Assembly (NCBI GenBank): GCA_022841905.1
Contig: JALHQO010000007.1
Coordinates: 155,026 to 219,025 of the forward strand
Origin: Hyphomonadaceae bacterium
GTDB taxonomy: Bacteria > Pseudomonadota > Alphaproteobacteria > Caulobacterales > Aquidulcibacteraceae
Length of the DNA stretch: 64,000 nucleotides
Direction of reading: 5' to 3'
In this document: piece by piece, positions 44,243 to 53,375 of the stretch
Position numbering within the stretch: the stretch's first letter is position 1
Layout: each line of letters opens with the position of its first letter
The notes under the pieces: generated by a model
What the model was told of the DNA's origin: nothing
Database searches by the model: none
Seen by the model: the letters and a program-made list of their open reading frames with translations, nothing else
Made by a program: the position numbers and the translations under genes

Positions 44243-45718
44243 ATGGCGCGTGCGATCGTTTTGGCGGCTGCTTTGGCTCTGGCCGTGGCATGCGGCCCAT
44301 CCGTGGTGGAGGCGCAAAGCCCCCAGCCGCCAAGCTTCCAGACCTCCGGCAACGCCGAGTTCGACGCTTGGCGCGACGACTTCGCTCGCCGCGCTGTCGG
44401 GCGTGGCCGCGATCCGGCGGTGCTGGCGCGGCTGCTCTCCGGCATCAACCCGGACCCGCGCGTGATCGACCTCGATCAGCGCCAGCCGGAATTCGTGAGC
44501 CCGGTTTGGGATTACATCACCAACCGCGTCACTGAGCGGCGCATCAATGACGGCCGCGCGCTGCGCGCCGAGATCGGCTCGACGCTCGATGCCGTGTCGC
44601 AGCAATACGGTGTGCCGGGCGGCATCATTCTCGGCATTTGGGGGCTTGAGAGCAATTACGGCGAAGCGGCGCTCAACTGGGATGCGCAAGTCGCGCTGGC
44701 GACGCTGGCCTACGAAGGCCGCCGCCGCGCGCAGTTTGAAACGTATCTGTTGGCGCTGACGGAGATGGTCGAGCGCGGGCTGGCCGATCAACAGCAATTG
44801 CGCTCGTCATGGGCCGGCGCATTGGGGCAGCCGCAATTCATGCCGGACGTTTATCTCACTACGGCGGTTGACTGGGACAATGATGGGCACCGCGACATCT
44901 GGAACAATCGCGGCGATGTGGCAGCATCGATCGCCAACTATCTCGCTGATCGCGGTTGGCGCCGTGATGAGCCGGTGTTCGATGAAGTGCGTCTACCTGC
45001 CGATTTCGATTATGCGCTGGCGGACGGCACGCAGCGCAGCGTCGCCGATTGGATCGAGCGTGGCGTGACGCGCATCGATGGCGCGGCTTGGCGCGGCGAA
45101 CACCGCAACTTGCAGGCTCAGCTCTTTCTGCCGGCCGGCGCGCAGGGGCCGGCGCTGTTGCTGCACCACAATTTCGGTGTGATCCGCCGCTACAACAATT
45201 CCGATCGCTACGCGCTGGTCGTGGCCCTGCTTGGCCGCGAATTTGATGGCGGCAGCGGTCAACTGACCACGAGCTGGCCGCGTCAGATCGGTTCGCTCAA
45301 TCGCGATCAAACGCTCGAACTGCAAACGCTGTTGAATGACTTGGGCTTCGATGCCGGTGCGCCGGATGGGCTGTTCGGCTCGGGCACGCGCCGCGCTGTG
45401 CGCCAGTTCCAGTCGGCGCAAGGCTTGCCGGCCGATGGTTTTCCGACGGCGGAGTTGCTGAATACGGTGCGCGTGCGCGCGGGCGTGGCGGTAGAGCCGC
45501 CGCCTGAACAGCGCGAGCCGCGTGGTTTGCAAGCCGGCGGCATTCGCGAACTGCAGCGTCTGCTTAATCGCATGGGCTATAGCGCCGGCACGGCCGACGG
45601 CCGCATCGGCGAACGCACGCGCGCCGCTATCCGCGCATTCGAGCGTGCGCAAGGCCTGGAAGTGCGCGGCCGCGCGACGGATGTCGTGCTGGAAGCCGCG
45701 CGGGCGGCTGCAGGCTAA
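44243..45718 (+). CDS. Lytic murein transglycosylase (MltB-like) with two peptidoglycan-binding domains
   Basis: About 491 aa. A lipoprotein-like signal (VLAAALALAVAC) is followed by the SLT_2/MltB catalytic domain: VIDLDQRQPEFVSPVWDYIT and YGVPGGIILGIWGLESNYGE, with the catalytic Glu in LESNYG. Two PG-binding domains end the protein (LNDLGFDAGAPDGLFGSGTR and LNRMGYSAGTADGRIGERTR). It cleaves peptidoglycan glycan strands. I favour the ATG at 44243 (AAGGGG upstream) over 44225. Confidence 0.92.
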   Translation: MARAIVLAAALALAVACGPSVVEAQSPQPPSFQTSGNAEFDAWRDDFARRAVGRGRDPAVLARLLSGINPDPRVIDLDQRQPEFVSPVWDYITNRVTERRINDGRALRAEIGSTLDAVSQQYGVPGGIILGIWGLESNYGEAALNWDAQVALATLAYEGRRRAQFETYLLALTEMVERGLADQQQLRSSWAGALGQPQFMPDVYLTTAVDWDNDGHRDIWNNRGDVAASIANYLADRGWRRDEPVFDEVRLPADFDYALADGTQRSVADWIERGVTRIDGAAWRGEHRNLQAQLFLPAGAQGPALLLHHNFGVIRRYNNSDRYALVVALLGREFDGGSGQLTTSWPRQIGSLNRDQTLELQTLLNDLGFDAGAPDGLFGSGTRRAVRQFQSAQGLPADGFPTAELLNTVRVRAGVAVEPPPEQREPRGLQAGGIRELQRLLNRMGYSAGTADGRIGERTRAAIRAFERAQGLEVRGRATDVVLEAARAAAG

Positions 45719-47016
45719 GGATTGGTGGGATCGGTGGGCGAGGGGCCGTCGACGATGATGTTGCGCAGGCGGCGCGAGCGGAGTGCGAAGATCGTCATGC
45801 CGATCAGCAGCGCTACCGCGATGATCAGCGGCACGTTCATGCCAAAGCGCTCATAGGCGACGCCGCCGATCAGCGGCGAAAACACAAAGCCCGCGCCATT
45901 GGTGGCCACCACAAGCCCGGCCGCGGCGCCTTGTTCGTGCGGACGCACCGCCACGGATGCGCCGCCAGTGAAACCCGGACGCGCCAGCCCCGCGCCCAAG
46001 CCTTGCACTGCTTGCGCGACGAGCAGCGCGCCGAGGCTCGGTGCTGCAATCTGAATGCCGACGCCAAGGGCCAACAAGCCAGCGCCCCACGCCATCAGCG
46101 CGCGCGGTCCCATCTGGAGGCGAGGCAGCACGGCCATTTGTGTCGCCAGCAGCGCCAGCGCGTTGACCATGAAGCCGGCGGCAGTGAGTTCGGCGCCGTC
46201 CTCGCCCGCAACGCCAAGCCGATCCATCGTGAACAGGCCGAACACCTGCACGGTGACGCCGGCGACGACCGAGAGTGCAAAGCCGTAAACGAGATAAGCG
46301 GAGATGCGACGATCGTTGATCAGCGCCAGCGATTGGCGCCATTCGCCGCGTGGTCGCTCGACCTTCGGCGGCGTGTTTTCCGGCAAGTAGCGCCAGACCG
46401 CGAACGCAGCGCCCGCAGCGAGCACGGCGATCAGTCCGATCGGAAACACTAGCCCAAGCCAGGCCGCGAGTGCCGCGCAAATGGCGGGGCCGAAGGCTTG
46501 GCCCAAAGCAAACGCCGAGGTGAGGCCGGCGAGGTGGCCGGTGCGTTCGTACACGCTGGTGCGGTCGGCGATGTAGGCTTGTGCGGCGGGGCTCGAGGCT
46601 GAGCCAAACGCGCCGAAGATCGAACGCGCCAGCATCAGGCCGACGAACAAGCCGAAGCCGGTCAGAATGCCGAACTGACCGAGCATCACCATCGCGCCGA
46701 ACGCCGCCATCGAGACGGCGTAAGCGGCAAGGCCGAGTGCTGCGATTGGCTTGCGGCCGACGCGGTCGGAGAGGCGCCCCCAATACGGGCTACAAAACAC
46801 CCAGAGCAAAGCCGAGAGCGAAAATATCCAGCCGACGCTCGAGTCCGGCAGATTGAGTTCGCGCACTAGAGGCGGCGCAACCGCAAGCAGCATCGAATTG
46901 CCCGCCCCGATGACGAGCAGGCAGATAAATAAAAGCCGGAATTGCCGATTGCGCCCGATCGGCGCGTTCGGATCGGCGCGCGCGGCATCGGGCAGGGGTG
47001 GCTGGGAATCTGGCAT
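45715..47016 (-). CDS. MFS transporter (TetA-like)
   Basis: 433-aa protein with twelve predicted helices. The MFS loop motif reads PYWGRLSDRVGRKPIAALGL. An Asp/Arg-rich central loop follows helix six. TetA-type drug or metabolite exporters look like this; the substrate is unknown. Its stop overlaps that of the transglycosylase gene (convergent, 45715-45718). Confidence 0.88.
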   Translation of the reverse strand: MPDSQPPLPDAARADPNAPIGRNRQFRLLFICLLVIGAGNSMLLAVAPPLVRELNLPDSSVGWIFSLSALLWVFCSPYWGRLSDRVGRKPIAALGLAAYAVSMAAFGAMVMLGQFGILTGFGLFVGLMLARSIFGAFGSASSPAAQAYIADRTSVYERTGHLAGLTSAFALGQAFGPAICAALAAWLGLVFPIGLIAVLAAGAAFAVWRYLPENTPPKVERPRGEWRQSLALINDRRISAYLVYGFALSVVAGVTVQVFGLFTMDRLGVAGEDGAELTAAGFMVNALALLATQMAVLPRLQMGPRALMAWGAGLLALGVGIQIAAPSLGALLVAQAVQGLGAGLARPGFTGGASVAVRPHEQGAAAGLVVATNGAGFVFSPLIGGVAYERFGMNVPLIIAVALLIGMTIFALRSRRLRNIIVDGPSPTDPTNP

Positions 47017-47181
47017 GAGCGCCGCTGCTTGCTACGCCTAAGCCCGCCCCGCTCCAAGCGGTTGACGAAAAGGAAACGTGCGCCGGACGTGCGAAAAATC
47101 GCGGTAACCGAAACGGCGCGTTAAGCGCGATGGGGCATAAAGGGCTCTGGTTGGGGCTCCTAGAGTAAACGCGCGTTATCC

Positions 47182-48048
47182 ATGTTTCCGATTATTGGCC
47201 TTGTTGTCGTGTTCGGCATGGTCTTCGGCGGCTTCGCGCTGGCTGGAGGCCACTTCGAGGTCATCATCGAAGCAGCACCCATGGAGTTCATGATGATCTT
47301 CGGCGCCGCCGTCGGCGCGCTGATCATCTCCAACGACATGAACGGCCTCAAAGGCGTCATGGGCGGTTTCGCCAAGGTGATGTCGGGCCCTAAGTGGGGC
47401 AAGAAGGATTACGGCGATCTGCTCGCGCTGCTCTTCCAGCTCACCAAGCTGATGAAGACGAAAGGCGTGGTGGCGCTGGAAGCGCACATCGAAAAGCCGA
47501 ACGAAAGCGCGATCTTTCAAAAGTACCCGAAGCTTTGCAAAGACCACTTCGTGGTCGACTTCATCTGCGACACGCTGCGCATGATGACCATGAACCTCGA
47601 CGACCCGCACCAGGTCGAAGACGCCATGGAAAAGCAGATTGAAAAGCATCACCACGAAGCGCTGCATCCGGCGCATGCGTTGCAAGGCATGGCCGATGGT
47701 TTGCCGGCGCTCGGCATCGTCGCGGCCGTGTTGGGCATCGTGAAAACGATGGGCGCGATCAACGAGCCGCCGGAAATCCTCGGCCTCATGATCGGCAAAG
47801 CGCTGGTGGGAACTTTCTTGGGCGTGTTCCTCGCCTACGGCATCGTCGGCCCAATGGCGTCGCGCTTGAACAGCGTCATCGAACACGATGCGCAGTTCTA
47901 CAAAATCATCCGCGATGTGTTGGTGGCGCACTTGCACGGTAATGCCGCGCAGGTTTCAGTGGAGATCGGACGCGGCTCGGTGCCGAGTTCGCTTCAGCCG
48001 AGCTTCGCACAGCTCGAAGAAGCGCTAGCAGCAGCCGTCGAGGCTTGA
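47182..48048 (+). CDS. motA: Flagellar motor stator protein MotA
   Basis: 288 aa, four helices. MFPIIGLVVVFGMVFGGFAL, then the cytoplasmic loop with HIEKPNESAIFQKYP, LHPAHALQGMADGLPALGIV, AAVLGIVKTMGAINEPPEIL and GTFLGVFLAYGIVGPMASRL. The Glu-rich cytoplasmic loop contacts FliG. motB is not next to it, as in Caulobacter. It implies a flagellated cell. Confidence 0.96.
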   Translation: MFPIIGLVVVFGMVFGGFALAGGHFEVIIEAAPMEFMMIFGAAVGALIISNDMNGLKGVMGGFAKVMSGPKWGKKDYGDLLALLFQLTKLMKTKGVVALEAHIEKPNESAIFQKYPKLCKDHFVVDFICDTLRMMTMNLDDPHQVEDAMEKQIEKHHHEALHPAHALQGMADGLPALGIVAAVLGIVKTMGAINEPPEILGLMIGKALVGTFLGVFLAYGIVGPMASRLNSVIEHDAQFYKIIRDVLVAHLHGNAAQVSVEIGRGSVPSSLQPSFAQLEEALAAAVEA

Positions 48049-48182
48049 TGCCCTGACTCGAAGCTATGCGGTTTTGCATGGCCCTATTCGCCTGCGCCGC
48101 TTGCCAATGTGATTAATCCTTGGCATTGAGTCCGCTTCCGCGTTGGGGGCAGACCCCGGCGTTGAGACGAGGGGTAGAACCT

Positions 48183-48401
48183 ATGACGAAGTTCAAATTG
48201 GGCATGGCCGCTGCTGCCGCTGCCGTTCTCGCCTTCGGCGTCGCGGCCTGTGGCCAAACGACGACCGTTGAAGAGCCGGCTGCTGTTGAAGAAGCTGCTC
48301 CGGAAGTTGTGCCGGAAGCTGCTCCGGTCGATCCGGCCGCTCCGGTTGACCCGGCTGCCGCGCCTGCTGAAGGCGCTGCTCCGGCTCCGGCCACGCCGTA
48401 A
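48183..48401 (+). CDS. Small Ala/Pro-rich lipoprotein
   Basis: 72-aa lipoprotein; LAFGVAACGQ carries the lipobox (VAAC). The mature part is low-complexity: Glu/Ala first, then repeated PVDPAAPVDPAA and Pro/Ala to the end. Such tails often span the periplasm. No family recognised. Confidence 0.72.
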   Translation: MTKFKLGMAAAAAAVLAFGVAACGQTTTVEEPAAVEEAAPEVVPEAAPVDPAAPVDPAAAPAEGAAPAPATP

Positions 48402-48432
48402 TAATCTTACTGCTTCCGCAGTAAAGTTAGCG

Positions 48433-48458
48433 ATGAGCCGCCCGAAAGGGCGGCTCAT
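48433..48458. terminator. Strong terminator before mnmC
   Basis: ATGAGCCGCCC (48433-48443) pairs perfectly with GGGCGGCTCAT (48448-48458), with a GAAA tetraloop, then TTTGCTATT. It ends the lipoprotein transcript. Confidence 0.82.
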
Positions 48459-48478
48459 TTGCTATTGGGGCGCCTGTT

Positions 48479-50395
48479 ATGCCGCGCTTGCCACCATCGC
48501 CGGATTTGGACTGGAGCGCCGACGGCGCCCCGCGGGCGGCTGCGTTCGATGACGTCTATTTCTCCAAGCTGGGCGGGCTGGCGGAGTCCGAGGCCGTATT
48601 CTTGGCTGGATGCGGTCTGCCAGATTTGTGGAAATGCAAGGATTGTTTCGCGGTCTGCGAGCTCGGATTCGGTACTGGTTTGAACGTGTTGGCTGCCTGG
48701 AGCGCCTGGAAAAAGACACGATTACCTCATGCACAATTGCATATCTCGACCATCGAGGCATTCCCCCTCGCAAGGACCGATGCGGCCCGGGCTTTGTCGC
48801 AATTTCCGGAGGTTTCCGCGCTTTCGGAGCGATTGCTCGCCCGATGGCCGGTACGCGCCTACGCGCCACAGCGTCTTTGCTTTCCGGACGACGGCTTCAC
48901 GCTGACGATATTCACAGGCGCGACCGAAACGGTTCTGCCGGGAATCGTCGGCCAGTTCGACGCTTGGTTTCTCGACGGCTTCGCGCCGGCGCGTAATCCA
49001 GGGATGTGGGGGCCAGCGGTGTTTGCCGAGATGGCGCGTCTCAGCGCGCCCGGCGCGCGAGCGGCGACCTTCACCGTGGCGGGCGACGTGCGGCGCAGGC
49101 TCGAAGCGGCCGGATTCTCTGTGGAGAAAAAGCCGGGCTTTGGGGCCAAGCGCGAGCGGCTGGAGGCGGTGTTCGTGGAGCGCGGGCCTTCAGGCCCGCT
49201 TGAGCCAAGTGCGGGCCTGAAGGCCCGCGCTCCATATCCCTACGCCGCTTGCCACCCCAAGCGCGTCGCCGTTATCGGCGCAGGGATCGCGGGCGCGAGC
49301 GTGGCGCAGGCTCTGACGCGGCGGGGGCTGGAGACGGTGGTGCTTGAGGCCGGGCGCGCGCTGGGCGCGGGCGCGAGCGGCAATCCGGCGGGACTGGTGA
49401 TGCCAAGGCTCGATCGCGGCGGCGGGCCTTTGGCGGAGATGTTTCTGGCCGCTTATCTGCACGCGGTCGCGACGTACGATGCCATGGGCGCTGATGTATT
49501 CGCGGCCGTGGGCGTCGAGCAACAGGCGGAAGAGGGACGTGAAGCGGAGGCGTTGGCCGATCTGCTCGCCGACCCGCCGCTGCCGGAGGATTGGTTGCGG
49601 GCTCTCAGTGCGAGCACCGCGCTGCATTCGCGTGCGGGTGTCGTGCGGCCGCTGAAGGCGATCGAAGCCATGCTGCGCGGCGCGCAGCTGATCGATGAAA
49701 CGCCGGTGCGCACGCTGGAGCCTGATGCCGATGGCTGGATCTTGCGCGCGCAAGATGGGCGGGCGGTGCTGAAGGCTGACGCTGTCGTGCTCGCGTGCGG
49801 TGCGGCGTTGGCGCAGTTCGAGCCGGCGTCGTTTCTGCCGATCACGCTGTCGCGTGGGCAGATCGAGTGGGGCGCAGGTGCTGCGCCCGCGCATGCGATC
49901 ACGCGCGGCTCGTACGTTGCGCCGTTCGACGGCGGCGTTCTGTTTGGCGCGACGTTTGAGAATGAGCCGGGGCCGGTCTGGGACGAAGCGTATCCAAGTG
50001 CGCAGGCGCGGGCGGAAAATCTCGACGCGCTAACCAAGCTCGCGCCGGAAATCGCGACGAGCATTGATCCCGCATCACTGCAATCCCGCGCCAGCTATCG
50101 CGCCACCACGCCGGATCGTGCGCCGATTGCGGGGCTGTTGCCGGACGCGCCAGCATGGCTTGAGCAGTACGAACCGCTCTCGCGCGGCGCCCCGATCGAC
50201 GCGAATGCATCGCCGCCCGCGCACGCCGGCATTTACGTTATCGGCGGATTAGGGGCGCGCGGCTTAACCTTGGCGCCGCTGCTGGGCGAGCGCATCGCGT
50301 CTGAAATGTGCGGCGATATCATGCCGTTGTCGAAAAACTCGCTTGACGCAATACATCCGGCCCGGTTCCTGCATCGCGCGCTCAAACGGCGGTAA
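48479..50395 (+). CDS. mnmC: Bifunctional MnmC: tRNA methyltransferase MnmD and FAD oxidoreductase
   Basis: 638 aa, two domains. Residues 1-230 are the SAM-dependent MnmD: ELGFGTGLNVLAAW and DAWFLDGFAPARNPGMW. From residue 260 the FAD domain has RVAVIGAGIAGASVAQALTR and later YRATTPDRAPIAGLLPDAPA. MnmC makes mnm5s2U at tRNA position 34 after MnmEG. The linker (residues about 233-252) is encoded by a perfect inverted repeat (see the repeat). No gap or stop is introduced. Confidence 0.96.
   Translation: MPRLPPSPDLDWSADGAPRAAAFDDVYFSKLGGLAESEAVFLAGCGLPDLWKCKDCFAVCELGFGTGLNVLAAWSAWKKTRLPHAQLHISTIEAFPLARTDAARALSQFPEVSALSERLLARWPVRAYAPQRLCFPDDGFTLTIFTGATETVLPGIVGQFDAWFLDGFAPARNPGMWGPAVFAEMARLSAPGARAATFTVAGDVRRRLEAAGFSVEKKPGFGAKRERLEAVFVERGPSGPLEPSAGLKARAPYPYAACHPKRVAVIGAGIAGASVAQALTRRGLETVVLEAGRALGAGASGNPAGLVMPRLDRGGGPLAEMFLAAYLHAVATYDAMGADVFAAVGVEQQAEEGREAEALADLLADPPLPEDWLRALSASTALHSRAGVVRPLKAIEAMLRGAQLIDETPVRTLEPDADGWILRAQDGRAVLKADAVVLACGAALAQFEPASFLPITLSRGQIEWGAGAAPAHAITRGSYVAPFDGGVLFGATFENEPGPVWDEAYPSAQARAENLDALTKLAPEIATSIDPASLQSRASYRATTPDRAPIAGLLPDAPAWLEQYEPLSRGAPIDANASPPAHAGIYVIGGLGARGLTLAPLLGERIASEMCGDIMPLSKNSLDAIHPARFLHRALKRR
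49176..49234. repeat. REPIN-like element read in frame inside mnmC
   Basis: Left arm 49176-49199 and right arm 49211-49234 are perfect 24-base reverse complements around an 11-base spacer. Each arm is TGGAGC plus a hairpin of GCGGGCCT and AGGCCCGC. It encodes about residues 233-252 of MnmC, between the two catalytic domains, without a frame change. The plan matches the element at 27660-27721. Confidence 0.8.
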
Positions 50396-50411
50396 ATTCG
50401 CGTTTGGGTTA

Positions 50412-51185
50412 ATGGCGATGGCTTTCGACGGCGCTCCTCGCGCGCTTGCGCGCATCAACTTTCTCGGTTTCGATTTCAGCGGTCTCGATCTCGCAACCGC
50501 GCTCGACGCAGTGGCGGCGCGTGCGAGCCTGGGCGCTGCGTTCACCTATGTGGTCACGCCGAACGTGGATCATGTCGTCAGCCTGGCGTCAGAGCCGGCG
50601 CGCGCGACGCTTTACCAAAACGCCTGGATGACGCTGAACGACAGCAACATCCTAAAGCGCCTGGGCGCGCGTGCTGGAATTTCGCTGCCGGTGGCGACGG
50701 GCGCCGATCTAGCGGAGGCGCTCTTCGATGACGTCATCGATCGCCGTGAACCGATCACCATTGTCGGCGGCGATAAAGAGATGATCGAGGCGCTGAAGCG
50801 CCGCTACACGCTGACTGACGTTCGCTGGCATCGCGCGCCCATGGGGCTGAAGCAAAAGCCGGACGCGATCGTGAAGGCAGCGGCGTTCGCGGCGGCTCAA
50901 CCGTCGCGCTTCACCTTCATTTGCGTGGGCGCGCCGCAACAGGAATTGATTGCGTATGCGATCAGCCAGCGCGGCGATGCGCGCGGTGTCGGACTCTGTG
51001 TCGGTGCGGCGCTGGAGTTTCTCTCCGGCCGCACGGCGCGCGCCCCGCTTTGGATGCGTAGTTGCGGGCTGGAATGGCTGCACCGGCTGGTGAGCGAGCC
51101 CGGCCGCCTGTGGAAGCGCTATTTAATCACCGGCCCCAAGGTGTTTTCCTTGTTCGCCGCGTGGCGCGCCTCGATGGCGTCGTGA
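50412..51185 (+). CDS. WecG/TagA/CpsF family glycosyltransferase
   Basis: 257 aa, GT26. VVTPNVDHVVSLASEPARAT is the family's substrate loop, TLNDSNILKRLGARAGISLP replaces the more usual ADG motif, and FTFICVGAPQQELIAYAIS with GLCVGAALEFLSG complete it. These enzymes add ManNAcA, ManNAc or similar sugars to lipid-linked intermediates. In Caulobacter a family member (HfsJ) serves holdfast; I do not claim orthology. The last 67 bases overlap the MFS gene on the other strand. Confidence 0.85.
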   Translation: MAMAFDGAPRALARINFLGFDFSGLDLATALDAVAARASLGAAFTYVVTPNVDHVVSLASEPARATLYQNAWMTLNDSNILKRLGARAGISLPVATGADLAEALFDDVIDRREPITIVGGDKEMIEALKRRYTLTDVRWHRAPMGLKQKPDAIVKAAAFAAAQPSRFTFICVGAPQQELIAYAISQRGDARGVGLCVGAALEFLSGRTARAPLWMRSCGLEWLHRLVSEPGRLWKRYLITGPKVFSLFAAWRASMAS

Positions 51186-52495
51186 AGCTCGCGTTGGCGT
51201 TTTTCATCGAGCGGGTAGTCTTGCAGCAACCACGCCGCGGCTAGCGCAAACAGCGCAGGTGCGCCGATAAACATCACGCCAAGTGCGAGCAGAATGCCGC
51301 CCGAGTTGGCGCCGCCGAGGCCGGCGTCGAAGCCAATTAACTGCAACAGCACGAGCGCGACGGGGCCGGCGACAATGGCGATCTTCGATGTCGTCAGCAG
51401 AAGCCCGAAATAAAGCCCAGAGCGACGCGCGCCGGTCTCCAGTTCATCGGCATCGACGACGTCGGCCATCAGCGCCCGCGTGAGCAGAATGCCGCCGCCT
51501 TGCGCCAAGCCTGCGATCGCCATACCGATCGCGACGAGAGGGAAGTTGCCCGGCGGCATGATCACGATCATCAAAGTCGTCAGCGCCGTATAGACGAACG
51601 CGCCCTGCAGAGCGCGATGCTTGCCCCAGCGCCGCCCGATCCACATCCAAAGCGGCACGCCGAGCAGGCCGGCGACGAAATAGATGAACAGCAGCGCGTT
51701 CGATGTGGTCGAGAACCCGAGCACAAACTGAAAGTAGAACACGAACAGCGTGCCGGCGATGCCTTGGCAAAAGCCGAACAGCAAATCGACCAACAGCACG
51801 CGGCGCGCGAACGTGTTGCGCCACACCGCCTTGAGCGAGTCCACGACGCTCAGATGCGATTGCGGCGGCGTTTGCGGTTCTGGCACGAAGAAGATCGCGA
51901 TGACGGTCGTGATCGGCAGCCCGATGAGAATGAACCAGCCCATGGCGGCGACGACGTCGGCTTCCGTTGCGCCCGGACGTGTCTGCACATAAGCGGCGAG
52001 CGCGAGCACGCCGACTTGGCCGACAAGACTGACAAGTTGCACGATGCCGAGCGTGCGCGTGCGGCCGTGATAGGTCGGTACGAGTTCGCCTGCCCAACCC
52101 AGATGCGCGATCATCATCGAGGCAAAGGCCGAGAAGAGCGCAAGCACGACAATGGTGGCGGCGATCAGGCCCGACGCCGAAGTCAGGCCCATGAATGCCC
52201 ACCAGACGAAAAACATCAGGATTGGACAGGAGACCGCGAGCCAGAAGCGGCGGCGCCCCCATCGGCTCACAGTGCGATCTTGCAACCCGCCAATGGCGGG
52301 GTCGATGAACACGTCGAGCAGGCGCGCCACCGCAAAGATCGCAGCACCCGCCTCGATGCCGAGATCGCGGATGAAGTATTGCGGCAGAAACATAATCGTC
52401 GGCAGACCGAGCGCGAGAAGGGGCGCTGCGGGTGCGGCGAAGGCGGCAATGTCGAGGATGGAAATCTTGCGTTGGGGCGCGTTCGTTTGAGTCAC
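51119..52495 (-). CDS. MFS transporter, GPH-like
   Basis: 458 aa with twelve predicted helices. FAVARLLDVFIDPAIGGLQD and RTVSRWGRRRFWLAVSCPIL are typical of the GPH (sugar:cation) branch of MFS. The loop between helices six and seven holds VPEPQTPPQSHLSVVDSLKA. Its last 22 codons are encoded opposite the end of the glycosyltransferase gene. Substrate may be a sugar or sugar acid. Confidence 0.88.
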   Translation of the reverse strand: MTQTNAPQRKISILDIAAFAAPAAPLLALGLPTIMFLPQYFIRDLGIEAGAAIFAVARLLDVFIDPAIGGLQDRTVSRWGRRRFWLAVSCPILMFFVWWAFMGLTSASGLIAATIVVLALFSAFASMMIAHLGWAGELVPTYHGRTRTLGIVQLVSLVGQVGVLALAAYVQTRPGATEADVVAAMGWFILIGLPITTVIAIFFVPEPQTPPQSHLSVVDSLKAVWRNTFARRVLLVDLLFGFCQGIAGTLFVFYFQFVLGFSTTSNALLFIYFVAGLLGVPLWMWIGRRWGKHRALQGAFVYTALTTLMIVIMPPGNFPLVAIGMAIAGLAQGGGILLTRALMADVVDADELETGARRSGLYFGLLLTTSKIAIVAGPVALVLLQLIGFDAGLGGANSGGILLALGVMFIGAPALFALAAAWLLQDYPLDEKRQRELHDAIEARHAANKENTLGPVIK

Positions 52496-52571
52496 ATATC
52501 CTCCGCGCGGCTCTTATCCTCCGCTGGGAGGTGAGGCGTTTCAGCGAGTGTCTATGAGCGCGGGCGCGCGA

Positions 52572-53360
52572 TCAACCTTCGTGCAGCGCTTTTGAGAGCT
52601 GCGGGCCGAGGGTTGCATTTGACGCTAGGATAGCGCCGGTCTTCATGAAGTCGCCGCCATCCACTTCGGTGACGGTTCCGCCCGCTTCGCGCACGAGCAC
52701 GGCGCCGGCGGCGATGTCCCACACATTGAGGTTGCGTTCCCAATAGCCGTCGAAGCGTCCAGCTGCGACGTAAGCAAGATCGAGCGCGGCCGAGCCGAAG
52801 CGGCGAATGCCGGCGCTCTTGGCGATGACAGCGCCGATTTCCTTGAGTGACGTTTCGTGTCCAGGCTTGCCCAGAAAGGGCGTTCCGGTGGCGAAGAGCG
52901 CGTCGCGCATATCGGTGCGCGCGGCGACGCGGAGGCGGCGATCGTTGAGATAGGCGCCTTGGCCTTTTTCGGCCCAGAACAGTTCGTCGCGCACGACATT
53001 GTAGATCACGCCCGCAATCAGCACGCCCTCGCGCTCGAGTGCGATCGAGATGGCGAAGTGCGGGATGGCGTGCATGAAATTGGTGGTGCCGTCGAGCGGA
53101 TCGACGAGCCAGCGATTGGTCTTGTCGGTGCCTTCAACGACGCCGCGCTCCTCCATGACGAAGCCGTAGCCGGGGCGCGCTTTGGCGAGCTCTTCGTGCA
53201 GCGTCTTCTCGGCTTTGATGTCGGCGGAGGTGACGAAGTCGGACGGGCCCTTGCGCGAGACCTGCAAATTTTCGATCTCGCCGAAATCGCGCGCCAAGGC
53301 GCGCCCGGCTTTGCGCGCGGCGGCGATCATGACGTTCATAAGCGGTGAGGTTTGGGCCAT
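52572..53360 (-). CDS. suhB: Inositol monophosphatase family protein (SuhB-like)
   Basis: 262 aa. Metal and phosphate motifs are all present: VMEERG, WLVDPLDGTTNFMHAIPHFA and NVWDIAAGAVLVREAGG. It hydrolyses inositol-1-phosphate; SuhB members also act in rRNA synthesis. It lies 15 bases below the TIGR03862-type flavoprotein gene and ends the operon. Confidence 0.93.
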   Translation of the reverse strand: MAQTSPLMNVMIAAARKAGRALARDFGEIENLQVSRKGPSDFVTSADIKAEKTLHEELAKARPGYGFVMEERGVVEGTDKTNRWLVDPLDGTTNFMHAIPHFAISIALEREGVLIAGVIYNVVRDELFWAEKGQGAYLNDRRLRVAARTDMRDALFATGTPFLGKPGHETSLKEIGAVIAKSAGIRRFGSAALDLAYVAAGRFDGYWERNLNVWDIAAGAVLVREAGGTVTEVDGGDFMKTGAILASNATLGPQLSKALHEG

Positions 53361-53375
53361 GGGCGGCTGGTGCTA

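Noticed and set aside
48479..50395. mnmC broken by the inverted repeat
   Set aside because: The frame stays open and both domains are complete on either side, so the gene appears intact.
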